A stretch of DNA of 11,598 nucleotides from contig RZYD01000049.1 of NCBI GenBank assembly GCA_009930445.1, positions 1 through 11,598 of the forward strand, read 5' to 3'. Of this stretch, positions 1-6,953 are shown piece after piece (position 1 is the stretch's first letter; each line of letters begins with the position of its first letter). Position numbers and translations under genes: made by a program. The stretch comes from Bacteroidia bacterium (GTDB lineage Bacteria > Bacteroidota > Bacteroidia > Bacteroidales > BM520). A model generated the notes under the pieces. The model was not told where the DNA came from, made no database searches, and saw nothing but the letters and a program-made list of their open reading frames with translations.

Positions 1-333
1 GAGATTCTGGCACTCATTCCGCCACCAGCAGAGAAAACAGAAGAACAGAACAGCATTCTTTCTGAGGATCGTTGCCTGATTCTTGAAACTGTGCCCAACC
101 CGGCATCCAATTTTACAAGAGTTAAATACCAAATTAGCGAAGATGCCGACATATCGCTATTCCTTTACGATAATCAGGGAAAACGAATAAAAACTATTCC
201 TGCAGGAACACAATCAAAGGGTATTAACTTTATCAAAATAGAGACCTCTGACCTGCCGGAAGGCATGTATTTCTATACAATTCTACTGGATGGAATTGCT
301 TCAGCGAAAGAAAAATTGTTGATTGTAAAGTAA
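1..333 (+). CDS. C-terminal part of a T9SS-secreted protein (5' end outside window)
   Basis: The reading frame is open from base 1 and stops at a TAA at 331-333, so the gene begins upstream and only the last 110 residues are visible. The GTG at 91 is internal: it begins the VPNPASN segment that opens a type IX secretion type A sorting domain, and the frame upstream of it is continuous. The domain shows the usual order: PNPASN, a beta-rich middle with LFLYDNQGKRIKTI, then LPEGMYFYTILLDG and a basic end, KEKLLIVK. In known T9SS cargo this domain directs export through the outer membrane and is then cleaved or exchanged for an anchor. The stretch before it (ALIPPPAEKTEEQN) looks like a linker; it vaguely recalls the end of phage-tail-type chaperone domains, but too little remains to claim that. 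The substrate or activity of the protein is unknown. Confidence 0.88.
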   Translation, partial: EILALIPPPAEKTEEQNSILSEDRCLILETVPNPASNFTRVKYQISEDADISLFLYDNQGKRIKTIPAGTQSKGINFIKIETSDLPEGMYFYTILLDGIASAKEKLLIVK

Positions 334-334
334 A

Positions 335-490
335 ATGTTGCTAAACAAACCGGAAAGTATTATTTTAGTTGCTAATACAATAATGGGTTCAGATGGGCGT
401 TTAATTATTGAAAACGAACTGCAAATGTTCGTTTTCACTTACAGCGACGTTTTGCAAGATGAAGCTGTAAACACCTATAGTTTTAGTTAG
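335..490 (+). CDS. possible small ORF, 51 aa, unknown
   Basis: An ATG lies one base after the TAA of the upstream T9SS gene and opens a 51-codon frame ending at TAG 488-490. The product starts MLLNKPESIILVANTIMG and is mixed hydrophobic and acidic, with no signal peptide or known motif. Close spacing would allow translational coupling, and the terminator at 528-556 would put it on the same transcript. Against it, there is no separate ribosome binding site, no recognised family, and a perfect inverted repeat sits in its middle. This may simply be a 3' untranslated region that happens to be open. Confidence 0.28.
   Translation: MLLNKPESIILVANTIMGSDGRLIIENELQMFVFTYSDVLQDEAVNTYSFS
409..437. repeat. 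11-bp perfect inverted repeat with 7-nt loop
   Basis: The arms TGAAAACGAAC (409-419) and GTTCGTTTTCA (427-437) are perfectly complementary around the loop TGCAAAT. No T-run follows on either strand, so it is not a classic intrinsic terminator. It lies inside the small ORF, in the 3' region of the T9SS gene transcript. It could be an RNA stability hairpin, a protein-binding palindrome or the trace of an inserted element. Confidence 0.6.
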
Positions 491-527
491 TGGAGCCTGC
501 AAAGGAACCTAACATTTTGTGTGTGCT

Positions 528-556
528 GATCCCGGAGGTGTCCGGGATCTTTTTTT
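528..556 (+). terminator. intrinsic terminator, plus strand
   Basis: The stem GATCCCGGA (528-536) pairs perfectly with TCCGGGATC (541-549) around the loop GGTG and is followed by seven T residues (550-556). The T-run is only on the plus strand, so it ends the transcript of the partial T9SS gene, about 195 nt after its stop codon. It does not serve the minus-strand methyltransferase gene, which ends nearby. Confidence 0.88.
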
Positions 557-590
557 CTGGTTGGTCGTGTCAGCGGGTGAAGAGGCAGGG

Positions 591-1310
591 CTATTTTGTG
601 GCTGTAGTAATGGCCATCATCCCCATCAGTACCGGATGGTGTCGCACCTGAATAAATCCAACTTCTTTCAGCATTTTTTCAATGGTTTTGCGATCATGGA
701 AGTGGTTTGTCGACCAGGCCAGATAACGGTAGGCTTTATAATTTCCCGACAGAAGTCCGCCCAAAAAAGCAGCGGCCAAAACCATATAGGTATGAAAAAG
801 CCATTGCAAGGGAGGAAATGCAGGTTGGGAGGTTTCCAGGGCATAGAATATTCCGCCGGGCTTCAGAATTCTGTAGTATTCCCCTGTAATCTGATGGGTT
901 TGCGTATTCATAAACATCATGTTGCGGAAAGCATAGGCTATCCCTGCCGCTTCAAACGATTCGTCGTCAAAAGGCATTTCCGATGCGTCACCATGCACAA
1001 AGGTTACCGGCGAATGGGGCAGAGGCATGCATTTTTTTTCCGCCTTTTCCAACATGGTTTCACTAAAATCCAGCCCCCATAACCTGATGCTATTAACGGT
1101 ATCGTTCAGGGCTATTTGATACACTAAATCTCCTGTGCCGGTTCCAATATCCAGAAACGAACGGATTTTTGATCCCGCGATGGTTTTTGCCATACGCCTG
1201 CGGTACCGCTGATCCAGCCCCCAGGTCATCAGGCGGTTGATCCGGTCGTAACGCGGCGGAACCTCAGTGAAATATTGTTGCAATGGGGGTGAAGACGCCG
1301 GTTTGTTCAT
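591..1310 (-). CDS. ubiE: UbiE/MenG-family quinone C-methyltransferase
   Basis: The 239-residue protein belongs to the UbiE/COQ5 class I SAM methyltransferases. In Bacteroidota, which make menaquinone, the expected reaction is methylation of demethylmenaquinone, the last step to menaquinone. Residues 21-38 (YDRINRLMTWGLDQRYRR) match the first family signature. LDIGTGTGDL (53-62) is the SAM-binding motif I, D81 in GLDFSE is the likely acidic ribose-binding residue, GDASEMPFDDESF covers 107-119, and RILKPGG (147-153) is the second family signature. Length is typical. A longer frame could begin at a TTG (1328), but that codon overlaps a TAnnTTTG promoter box, so the ATG at 1308-1310 is the better start. 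The gene stands alone, with no other menaquinone gene nearby. I see no terminator for it. Confidence 0.92.
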   Translation of the reverse strand: MNKPASSPPLQQYFTEVPPRYDRINRLMTWGLDQRYRRRMAKTIAGSKIRSFLDIGTGTGDLVYQIALNDTVNSIRLWGLDFSETMLEKAEKKCMPLPHSPVTFVHGDASEMPFDDESFEAAGIAYAFRNMMFMNTQTHQITGEYYRILKPGGIFYALETSQPAFPPLQWLFHTYMVLAAAFLGGLLSGNYKAYRYLAWSTNHFHDRKTIEKMLKEVGFIQVRHHPVLMGMMAITTATK

Positions 1311-1325
1311 GTGTTTCTCTTTTTG

Positions 1326-1333
1326 CAAAAGTA
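1326..1333 (-). promoter_or_regulatory. Bacteroidota-type -7 box for the methyltransferase gene
   Basis: On the minus strand the sequence reads TACTTTTG, an exact TAnnTTTG match, ending 15 nt before the ATG at 1310. Transcription would start about 10 nt before that ATG. No convincing TTG is present at the -33 position, so the call rests on the -7 box and its placement. Confidence 0.45.
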
Positions 1334-1439
1334 GCCATTCAACACTGATTCCTTGTATATTGTTTCCCGGATTCTTCGGTTTTTGTATGTGAGACGATAA
1401 AAATTATAAAATAGTGTGTGCATTTATCCATCTCTTTTC

Positions 1440-1447
1440 TATTTTTG
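1440..1447 (+). promoter_or_regulatory. Bacteroidota-type -7 box for the 1499-5612 operon
   Basis: TATTTTTG is an exact TAnnTTTG match, about 50 nt upstream of the ATG at 1499. At the expected -33 position (around 1415-1421) there is only GTGTGTGC, a poor TTG. It would give an untranslated leader of about 45 nt, which shows no recognisable riboswitch or operator. Confidence 0.45.
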
Positions 1448-1498
1448 TATCCGATATGCATGTTAAAACCAATCGAAAATCAGTAAAACAAAAAATGT

Positions 1499-2359
1499 AT
1501 GAAAAGAATTTTATTTATTATCGCTATTTTCGGAATGGCTCTTTTGGTAAGGGCTCAGGAGCCGGTGACGATTATCGGATTTGAATTTCCTGTAAATTCC
1601 GGTGAGGATAGGTTTAATGCCAACCTTGGGCTGGAGGGAAATCTTCGGTATGATATCCGCATGAGTGACTTGGATGAGAACGATTACATAATGGAAATGG
1701 GTGAAGGGATAACGGGTGTGGATGATTTTGCTGCCATGGCAAGTGCCTGGGACAACGGAGCGAATTATAAACATTTATCGATAAAATTTAAAGCCATGCT
1801 GTATCGTGATTTCACGATATCTTTTACTATGAAATCAGATGCGACGTATCCGGGTCCTCAAAGCTGGAAATTGATGTGGAATCAAAGTGGCGATGATCAA
1901 TTGTATGATGTTCCGAATGCCACCTTTGACCTTTCCTCTGCTTGGCCTGATGAACCATTTTCGGGTTTTTTGCTTCCTGCCGAAGCGAATTATCCCGCCG
2001 GTTCTGTCTATATTTATTGGATGCCCGTTACCAATACCTCCACAGCGGGCGAAGAGGTAATGCCTGAGGGTACTATTGCCATTGACAACATTATTGTGAC
2101 GGCTGTTTCACCAACGGGGACTCAGGAAGTGTTGTATGATAGTCGGTTAACAGTTTATCCCAATCCTTCTTCTGGCGATATCACCTTGCGCTCTTCGCTG
2201 ATCAACGCACCCTTGCAGATTATTAATGTGAACGGTGCCGTTGTTGTTTCTGGAGAGGTTACTTCTGATGCGCATATTTCACTCGAGCAGAAGGGAATCT
2301 ATTTCTTACGTGTTTTCGATGATAAAGAAGTGATTACCAGAAAATTGACAATCAGATAA
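1499..2359 (+). CDS. secreted T9SS cargo protein of unknown function
   Basis: The 286-residue product starts with a clear signal peptide, MKRILFIIAIFGMALLVRAQ, probably cleaved near residue 19 or 20. Residues about 22-205 form a beta-rich region with YPGPQSWKLMW (about 117-127), reminiscent of beta-sandwich or carbohydrate-binding-like modules that precede sorting domains in this phylum; I cannot name the family. Residues 217-286 are a type A sorting domain: LTVYPNPSSGDITL, then KGIYFLRVFDDK, ending ITRKLTIR. The protein should therefore cross the inner membrane by Sec and the outer membrane by T9SS and be released or anchored at the surface. It is the first gene of a tight three-gene operon, 6 nt before a lipoprotein gene and followed by a TonB-dependent receptor. 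That suggests a role in binding or presenting the receptor's ligand, an inference from context only. Confidence 0.85.
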   Translation: MKRILFIIAIFGMALLVRAQEPVTIIGFEFPVNSGEDRFNANLGLEGNLRYDIRMSDLDENDYIMEMGEGITGVDDFAAMASAWDNGANYKHLSIKFKAMLYRDFTISFTMKSDATYPGPQSWKLMWNQSGDDQLYDVPNATFDLSSAWPDEPFSGFLLPAEANYPAGSVYIYWMPVTNTSTAGEEVMPEGTIAIDNIIVTAVSPTGTQEVLYDSRLTVYPNPSSGDITLRSSLINAPLQIINVNGAVVVSGEVTSDAHISLEQKGIYFLRVFDDKEVITRKLTIR

Positions 2360-2365
2360 GGGGTT

Positions 2366-3292
2366 ATGAAGCAATTTATTTTGTGTGCCCTTTGTGTTCC
2401 GGTTTTAATATTTTTTTCTTGTGGAAGGGAAAAATATTCACCTCCGTTACTAAGCATTGAAACGATAACCCCGCAAAATGCCGTAGAATCTGTTTCTATT
2501 GGTGATGCGATTGTTTTTACCATTGATGTGCAGGCAACTTCCGAAGTAAATATCACGAATTTGTTGATTACAACCACAGTAAACGATGCGGTGATCACAA
2601 AGCTCGACAGTGGAATGAATACGGCCGGGTTGCACGTAACAAAAACCTATTATCAAAGTACGCGGCATGATGCTTCGTGGTGTGTGCAGGTTATGGATCG
2701 CGAACGAAATATTGTGCGTGAAACATTTTTTGTAAAGGGCAATCCGGATTCACAATACGGCCCCATTGAAGAATACTCTGGCATACAGCTCGCCATGCAG
2801 GAGAAAACGGATGGACACAGTTGGTTTAGTACCCTGGATGGGCATTGTATTTCACGTGACAGTGGCTCTTTTTTTCAATCCGATATTGATATTCTTTGTT
2901 ATTTTAAGTATTCTATAAATAATGGAGTCAATACGCCATCGCCCACGTTTTCTTCACCGGGAGAAGAAGCTTCAGCAACCGGAGAATTATACGACCTTTT
3001 TTATCCGGAGCTTACCGAATGGAATCATCGCAATTATACGAAATGGGATATTTCCGCATCGAACGGGATTACCGCTCAGAAGTATCTGGCCTGCCATAAC
3101 GACAGCCTGCTGATTCATAGCTACAATGATGCTATGGGAAAAAAGAAATACAAGTGGGTGAAGCCCGGTTTGTATATTCCCATTCAAACTGCACGCGGAC
3201 AACATGGAATTGTGCATATCATTTCAGCTGATACCGTACCGCGTGGAATCATTACTTTTGATCTAAAAATTCAGCGTAACGAAGGTGAGTAG
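2366..3292 (+). CDS. lipoprotein of unknown function, receptor partner
   Basis: The 308-residue protein has a lipoprotein signal peptide: a hydrophobic run, then FFSC with the lipidated cysteine at residue 19. The residues after it (GREKY) are not an acidic surface-export tag, so I cannot predict inner-face or surface location. Residues about 25-125 look like an Ig-like beta-sandwich (repeated alternating strands, FFVKG at its end). Residues about 145-305 form a second region with HSWFSTLDGH near its start, DIDILCYF (173-180) and a closing ITFDLKIQ strand. The second region resembles, in pattern only, Bacteroidota lipoproteins encoded beside TonB receptors. Spacing fits an operon: 6 nt (GGGGTT) after the upstream stop, and the last 8 nt overlap the receptor gene. 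Paired lipoprotein and receptor genes, as in HmuY/HmuR haem uptake or SusD/SusC, usually act together on one ligand. There is no evident HmuY or SusD domain here. Confidence 0.83.
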   Translation: MKQFILCALCVPVLIFFSCGREKYSPPLLSIETITPQNAVESVSIGDAIVFTIDVQATSEVNITNLLITTTVNDAVITKLDSGMNTAGLHVTKTYYQSTRHDASWCVQVMDRERNIVRETFFVKGNPDSQYGPIEEYSGIQLAMQEKTDGHSWFSTLDGHCISRDSGSFFQSDIDILCYFKYSINNGVNTPSPTFSSPGEEASATGELYDLFYPELTEWNHRNYTKWDISASNGITAQKYLACHNDSLLIHSYNDAMGKKKYKWVKPGLYIPIQTARGQHGIVHIISADTVPRGIITFDLKIQRNEGE

Positions 3293-5612
3293 GGCAGGCG
3301 TATTATTTTTTCTTTTCCTTTTGTTCCATACTTTCGCGGTAAGCCAACAGTCCGTTCAGTGGAAAGTCATCGATTTGAAAACCGGTGAATCGTTGCCTGC
3401 AGCTACAGTAATATGCAACGATTCCTTATTTTTGATCACTGATTTTGATGGAAATTTTTTTTTGACCGATTCCGCCAGGGAGAAAAAATATACGTTGCAG
3501 ATCAGCTATATGGGCTATCATGATCTGGATACAGTTGTTTCCTCCAGAGGTGAGTCTTATGTGTTAAGTCTGAAGCCGGCTACTATTCTTGCTTCCGGTG
3601 CTGAAATTACAGCGAACCGGATTATGTCGTCCGATAAATCAAAACCCCGACGTATCATCCATATGGATTCCCGCGCCCTGGAAACCATACCTTCGAAAGA
3701 TGTACAAGGGTTGTTTACCTCTATTCCCGGAGTGGTTATGGAGAACGATCTGGGAATTTATGATACCCAGGCTACGGTGATGTTGCATGGATTAGGCGGT
3801 GGGGAGCAGGGGCGTACGCTGGTAATGCGCGATGGTGTTCCCCTGAATAAAGCCGATGGAGGTACGGTGAGCTGGAATAGCCTGTCGAAAGAGATGTTTT
3901 CCGAATTACGCGTAATAAAAGGACCTTCGTCGGCCTTGTATGGTGCCAATGCCATGGGTGGTGTAATTGATTTGATTTCTTCTCCTCCTAAGGAGTCTTT
4001 TACGGGCAGGGCTACCATCGAAGCGGGCACTTATCAAACCCTTGGTGGTTCTCTGTACGCTGCTCAGAAACGTTCTGTCAACCAGCGAAAATTATGGTGG
4101 AAGGCTTTTTCAAAATTTCGTACCAGCAAGGGTTATTTGACCACACCGGAGGCTTATCTGGAATATGGGGAAGATACACTGGTTGTCCCCTCCGGACTCC
4201 GGCAGATATCAGCCCAAGTGCAGGGAGGTATGGAGCAATCACATGGGGCGCTTACTTTTATGTTGTCTGTCATGGACGACCTTCACGGTAATGGATGGCA
4301 AGTGTATGAAGAGGAGGGGAGTTTTTCGCATCATACATATTACAGTGGCCAGCTTGCCACCACGCATCGGATCGGGAAGCTGGAAATGTCCGGTTCCTTG
4401 TATCTGAATTTTGAACACTACAACCGGCAGAATGAGTACCTGACCGATGGAGAGTATAAACTGTATGATGTATTCTCTCCTCGCATGGATATTGGCGGGA
4501 AATTGGCTTTTACCTCCCATTGGTTTTTGAATCACCTGCTGCAATGGGGCATCGATTTCAGGCATGGAAGTGTAAATGCCAGCGATGTGTATTACACCAG
4601 TACCGATATTATTTATAATTATGGAAAGAGTTATGTTGGGGGGCTTTATTTTACTGATGAATGGCAAATTATTCCCTATCGGTTCAGTGTATCCGCGGGA
4701 GTACGCGGTACAGTTGCCGGGTTTTGGAAAGGTGGATACACGATTGAAATGCCAAGTTATCATATTCGCTATTTATTGCATTATGCTGATGCTGATATAT
4801 CTGATTATCAATGGAATGCATTAACTCCATCACTGGCTTTGAATTATCGCAGTGTAACCGGCCGTTCGAGAATTTACCTTTCCTGGGGTGAGGGTTTCCG
4901 GCCTCCAGTGCTTGGGGATATGTGCCGGGCCTCCAATGAAAATTATTTATTTCGCATTCCCAATCCTGCATTGAAGCCTGAGGTGATTACAAATCTGGAA
5001 TTGGGGGGAGATAGGGTGCTGTTTGCTAATACGAATATTTCGTTTTCACTCTATACCATGTCGGGTCGCAATTTTTTATACAGCGTGGCAACCGGTGATT
5101 CGGTAGATCAAGGTTTCCGGATTATTCCCGTAGCACGAATGGAGAATATCGGCCGTGTTCGCGTGAATGGGGCTGAACTTACGCTGGAACAGCAAATCGG
5201 AAAGCAATGGGTTGGAATGGGTTACGTTAACTGGTCGCAGGGGATCATATCCGATTATTCGCCTATGTATGTTACTACCGTGTATGATTTAGCAGGTAAA
5301 TTCCTTACGGGGATTCCGGAATGGCAGGCCGGAACCACAGTGTTATGGTATGGAAAGCGGTTAAACGCCGGTTTGACCTGGAAATTTACGGGGAAGCGAT
5401 GGATTAATGAAACCAACAGCATGGATCAGCAATACCTTCTGTCTACCCATTATCCGGCTTATCAAACGTTGGATTTGCGTTTGTCTTGGTCTCTTAAAAA
5501 ATGGGAATGTAGCGTTGACTTGCAGAATGCATTGAATCATGTTCATATTAACCGGAAAGGATTGCTTAGCCCGGGTAGGTTTTTACTGCTTTCCTTATGC
5601 CGTTCTTTATAA
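3285..5612 (+). CDS. TonB-dependent outer-membrane receptor
   Basis: The 775-residue protein has the standard order of a Bacteroidota TonB-dependent receptor. There is a signal peptide (residues 1-20, ending FAVSQQ) and a carboxypeptidase-regulatory-like domain (about 24-98, with GESLPAATV and TDFDGNFFL). A plug domain follows (about 120-235): LETIPSKDVQGLFTSIPGV, then VMLHGLGGGEQGRTLVMRDGVPLN, and IKGPSSALYGANAMGGVIDL. The rest is a 22-strand-type barrel to the C terminus. The plug is of the CirA/BtuB/FepA kind rather than SusC (length is also below SusC size), pointing to a siderophore, haem, cobalamin or similar ligand; which one cannot be told. The start is a GTG inside the end of the lipoprotein gene. 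It is the only start that keeps the signal peptide, and the overlap implies translational coupling. The chain ends LLLSLCRSL, without the usual terminal aromatic residue. Confidence 0.93.
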   Translation: MSRAGVLFFLFLLFHTFAVSQQSVQWKVIDLKTGESLPAATVICNDSLFLITDFDGNFFLTDSAREKKYTLQISYMGYHDLDTVVSSRGESYVLSLKPATILASGAEITANRIMSSDKSKPRRIIHMDSRALETIPSKDVQGLFTSIPGVVMENDLGIYDTQATVMLHGLGGGEQGRTLVMRDGVPLNKADGGTVSWNSLSKEMFSELRVIKGPSSALYGANAMGGVIDLISSPPKESFTGRATIEAGTYQTLGGSLYAAQKRSVNQRKLWWKAFSKFRTSKGYLTTPEAYLEYGEDTLVVPSGLRQISAQVQGGMEQSHGALTFMLSVMDDLHGNGWQVYEEEGSFSHHTYYSGQLATTHRIGKLEMSGSLYLNFEHYNRQNEYLTDGEYKLYDVFSPRMDIGGKLAFTSHWFLNHLLQWGIDFRHGSVNASDVYYTSTDIIYNYGKSYVGGLYFTDEWQIIPYRFSVSAGVRGTVAGFWKGGYTIEMPSYHIRYLLHYADADISDYQWNALTPSLALNYRSVTGRSRIYLSWGEGFRPPVLGDMCRASNENYLFRIPNPALKPEVITNLELGGDRVLFANTNISFSLYTMSGRNFLYSVATGDSVDQGFRIIPVARMENIGRVRVNGAELTLEQQIGKQWVGMGYVNWSQGIISDYSPMYVTTVYDLAGKFLTGIPEWQAGTTVLWYGKRLNAGLTWKFTGKRWINETNSMDQQYLLSTHYPAYQTLDLRLSWSLKKWECSVDLQNALNHVHINRKGLLSPGRFLLLSLCRSL

Positions 5613-5616
5613 TCCA

Positions 5617-6729
5617 TTAAGGAATGGTTGTCGGGTCTTTCGACGGAATTCTTAAGGTAAAGATGGTTCCTGTTTCCAATTCCGAAATAAAATCTACCTT
5701 TCCATTGAGGTATTTTTCTGTTAGCAGTTTAATGCTGTAAGTGCCAAAGCCACGTCCTTCACCCTTGGTAGTAAAAGACCGCTGAAAAACCTGCAGTTTG
5801 ACCTCTTCCGGCATTGTAGAATGGTTTTTTACCATACAGATCAGTTCGTTTCTTGAATTTATTTTAGCAGAAACTTCCACCGGAAGGTGTTTTGGTGAGG
5901 CTTCCAGTGCATTTTTGATCAGGTTGTGAAGTATCCGGCTTAACAACGTGGCATCTGTATAGAGAATTTGGTCTTCAATCTGCTGATGCACGTAACAGTT
6001 GCTGAATGTGGAATTTAGTAATAAAGAGGACAAGACATTTTCGAACAGGGGTTTGATCGGTATTCGGGTTATTTTTATTTTAAGTTCATTCGATTCTGCC
6101 GTCAGAAGGATGCGGTGCGAATTAATTTCTTCAAGTAGACGCAGGCTTTGTTTTTGAACGATAGCAACAAATTCATGGGGTTCAAAGTTGTTGACGTTTT
6201 CTGCTACAGCGCTTAACGATCCGGCCGTATTGGTAATGTCATGTAAAAAGATGCGATCGAGGTTCAGTATCATTTTTTTATCTGAAATATCCTCTACCGC
6301 ACAAAAAACATATTTCCGGTGCCGCATGATAAAAGGCTTTGTAGTGACTTGGAGTGTGAAGGCTTTTCCTTTGGCTGTTAGCAGGTTACATTCTCTTGTA
6401 TCACTTTTTTCCTGTTCGGCGGATTGAATAGCGTTGGCAAATCCACAAACCGCGCAATAGGCTGTCGACCCGCAGCCATCCGTACTTTCCAGCGCATGCA
6501 TACATGCGAGCGATTCCCCTGGCCTTTTACCGATTATTACGTCAACGTCGTTGGTTTCCAGAGTATGCATGGCACTTTTGTTGGCATAAATAATTTGCCT
6601 GCAGTCATTAATAATAAAAATCTGATTGGGCACATATTCCAATAGTTGTGTGAAATTCACATCCTGCAACAGGTATTGTCTTTCCTGTTCTAACTCACTT
6701 TTTGTTCTTCTTTTTTCCGGTAAAAACAT
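5617..6729 (-). CDS. soluble PAS-domain sensor histidine kinase with Cys cluster
   Basis: The 370-residue protein has no membrane segment and should be cytoplasmic. A PAS domain (about 23-150) starts TQLLEYVPNQIFIINDCRQIIYANKSAM and ends FCAVEDISDKK. It contains C76, then GCG with C86, then C92-A-V-C95-G, a cluster that could bind a metal or iron-sulfur centre or sense redox state. The kinase core follows: H163 in FLHDITNTAG is the likely phosphoacceptor, HNLIKNALEAS (268-278) is the N box with N273, and GEGRGFGTYSIKLL (323-336) the G2 box. The D box is altered: MVKNHSTMP replaces the usual DxGxG, which may be a subfamily trait or may weaken ATP binding. The gene starts at ATG 6727-6729. On its strand TACTTTCG (6750-6757) is a near match to the -7 box. 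No response regulator is adjacent. It faces the receptor gene with 4 nt between stops. Confidence 0.87.
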   Translation of the reverse strand: MFLPEKRRTKSELEQERQYLLQDVNFTQLLEYVPNQIFIINDCRQIIYANKSAMHTLETNDVDVIIGKRPGESLACMHALESTDGCGSTAYCAVCGFANAIQSAEQEKSDTRECNLLTAKGKAFTLQVTTKPFIMRHRKYVFCAVEDISDKKMILNLDRIFLHDITNTAGSLSAVAENVNNFEPHEFVAIVQKQSLRLLEEINSHRILLTAESNELKIKITRIPIKPLFENVLSSLLLNSTFSNCYVHQQIEDQILYTDATLLSRILHNLIKNALEASPKHLPVEVSAKINSRNELICMVKNHSTMPEEVKLQVFQRSFTTKGEGRGFGTYSIKLLTEKYLNGKVDFISELETGTIFTLRIPSKDPTTIP

Positions 6730-6883
6730 CTGCTAAAAAATATTTTTTGCGAAAGTAATATTTTTTATTGAATAGCTATTTTTTTTCGATGACGGATAAG
6801 CTGCTACAAATGCCCGTGTTATTCTTCTGTATAAATAGCCTTTTACAGGGTGCATTTTTTGTTCTTTGAAAAGGTCCATTCAC

Positions 6884-6917
6884 AAAAAAAGGCCGGTTCT
6901 GTGTGTTCCGGCCTTTT
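6884..6917 (-). terminator. intrinsic terminator of the isocitrate dehydrogenase gene
   Basis: On the minus strand AAAAGGCCGG pairs with CCGGCCTTTT (plus-strand arms 6887-6896 and 6908-6917) around an 11-nt loop, and a run of T follows (A-run 6884-6890 on the plus strand). It lies 37 nt after the dehydrogenase stop and separates that gene from the downstream kinase. The A/T flanks make it nearly symmetrical, so it could also stop plus-strand readthrough. Confidence 0.9.
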
Positions 6918-6953
6918 GTCAAACCAATAATCGTATTAAAAATTGCAATCTAC

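Noticed and set aside
486..513. GTTAG...CCTAAC pair as an integron attC-like site
   Set aside because: The core sites are in the wrong order for attC, the left one does not fit GTTRRRY, and no integrase or cassette array is present.
519..1082. 187-codon plus-strand frame antisense to the methyltransferase gene
   Set aside because: It starts inside the terminator and runs opposite a gene with clear UbiE motifs; the product is rich in His, Cys and Arg with no family features, typical of a shadow frame.
1311..1328. N-terminal extension of the methyltransferase from a TTG codon
   Set aside because: The TTG is inside the TACTTTTG promoter box; the ATG at 1310 is the simpler start.
4239..4763. 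174-codon minus-strand frame inside the receptor gene
   Set aside because: The plus strand here is continuous receptor barrel sequence; the antisense product shows no domain.
5614..5627. CCATT-AAGG-AATGG hairpin between the convergent genes as a terminator
   Set aside because: The stem is only 5 bp, overlaps a stop codon and has no T-run on either strand.
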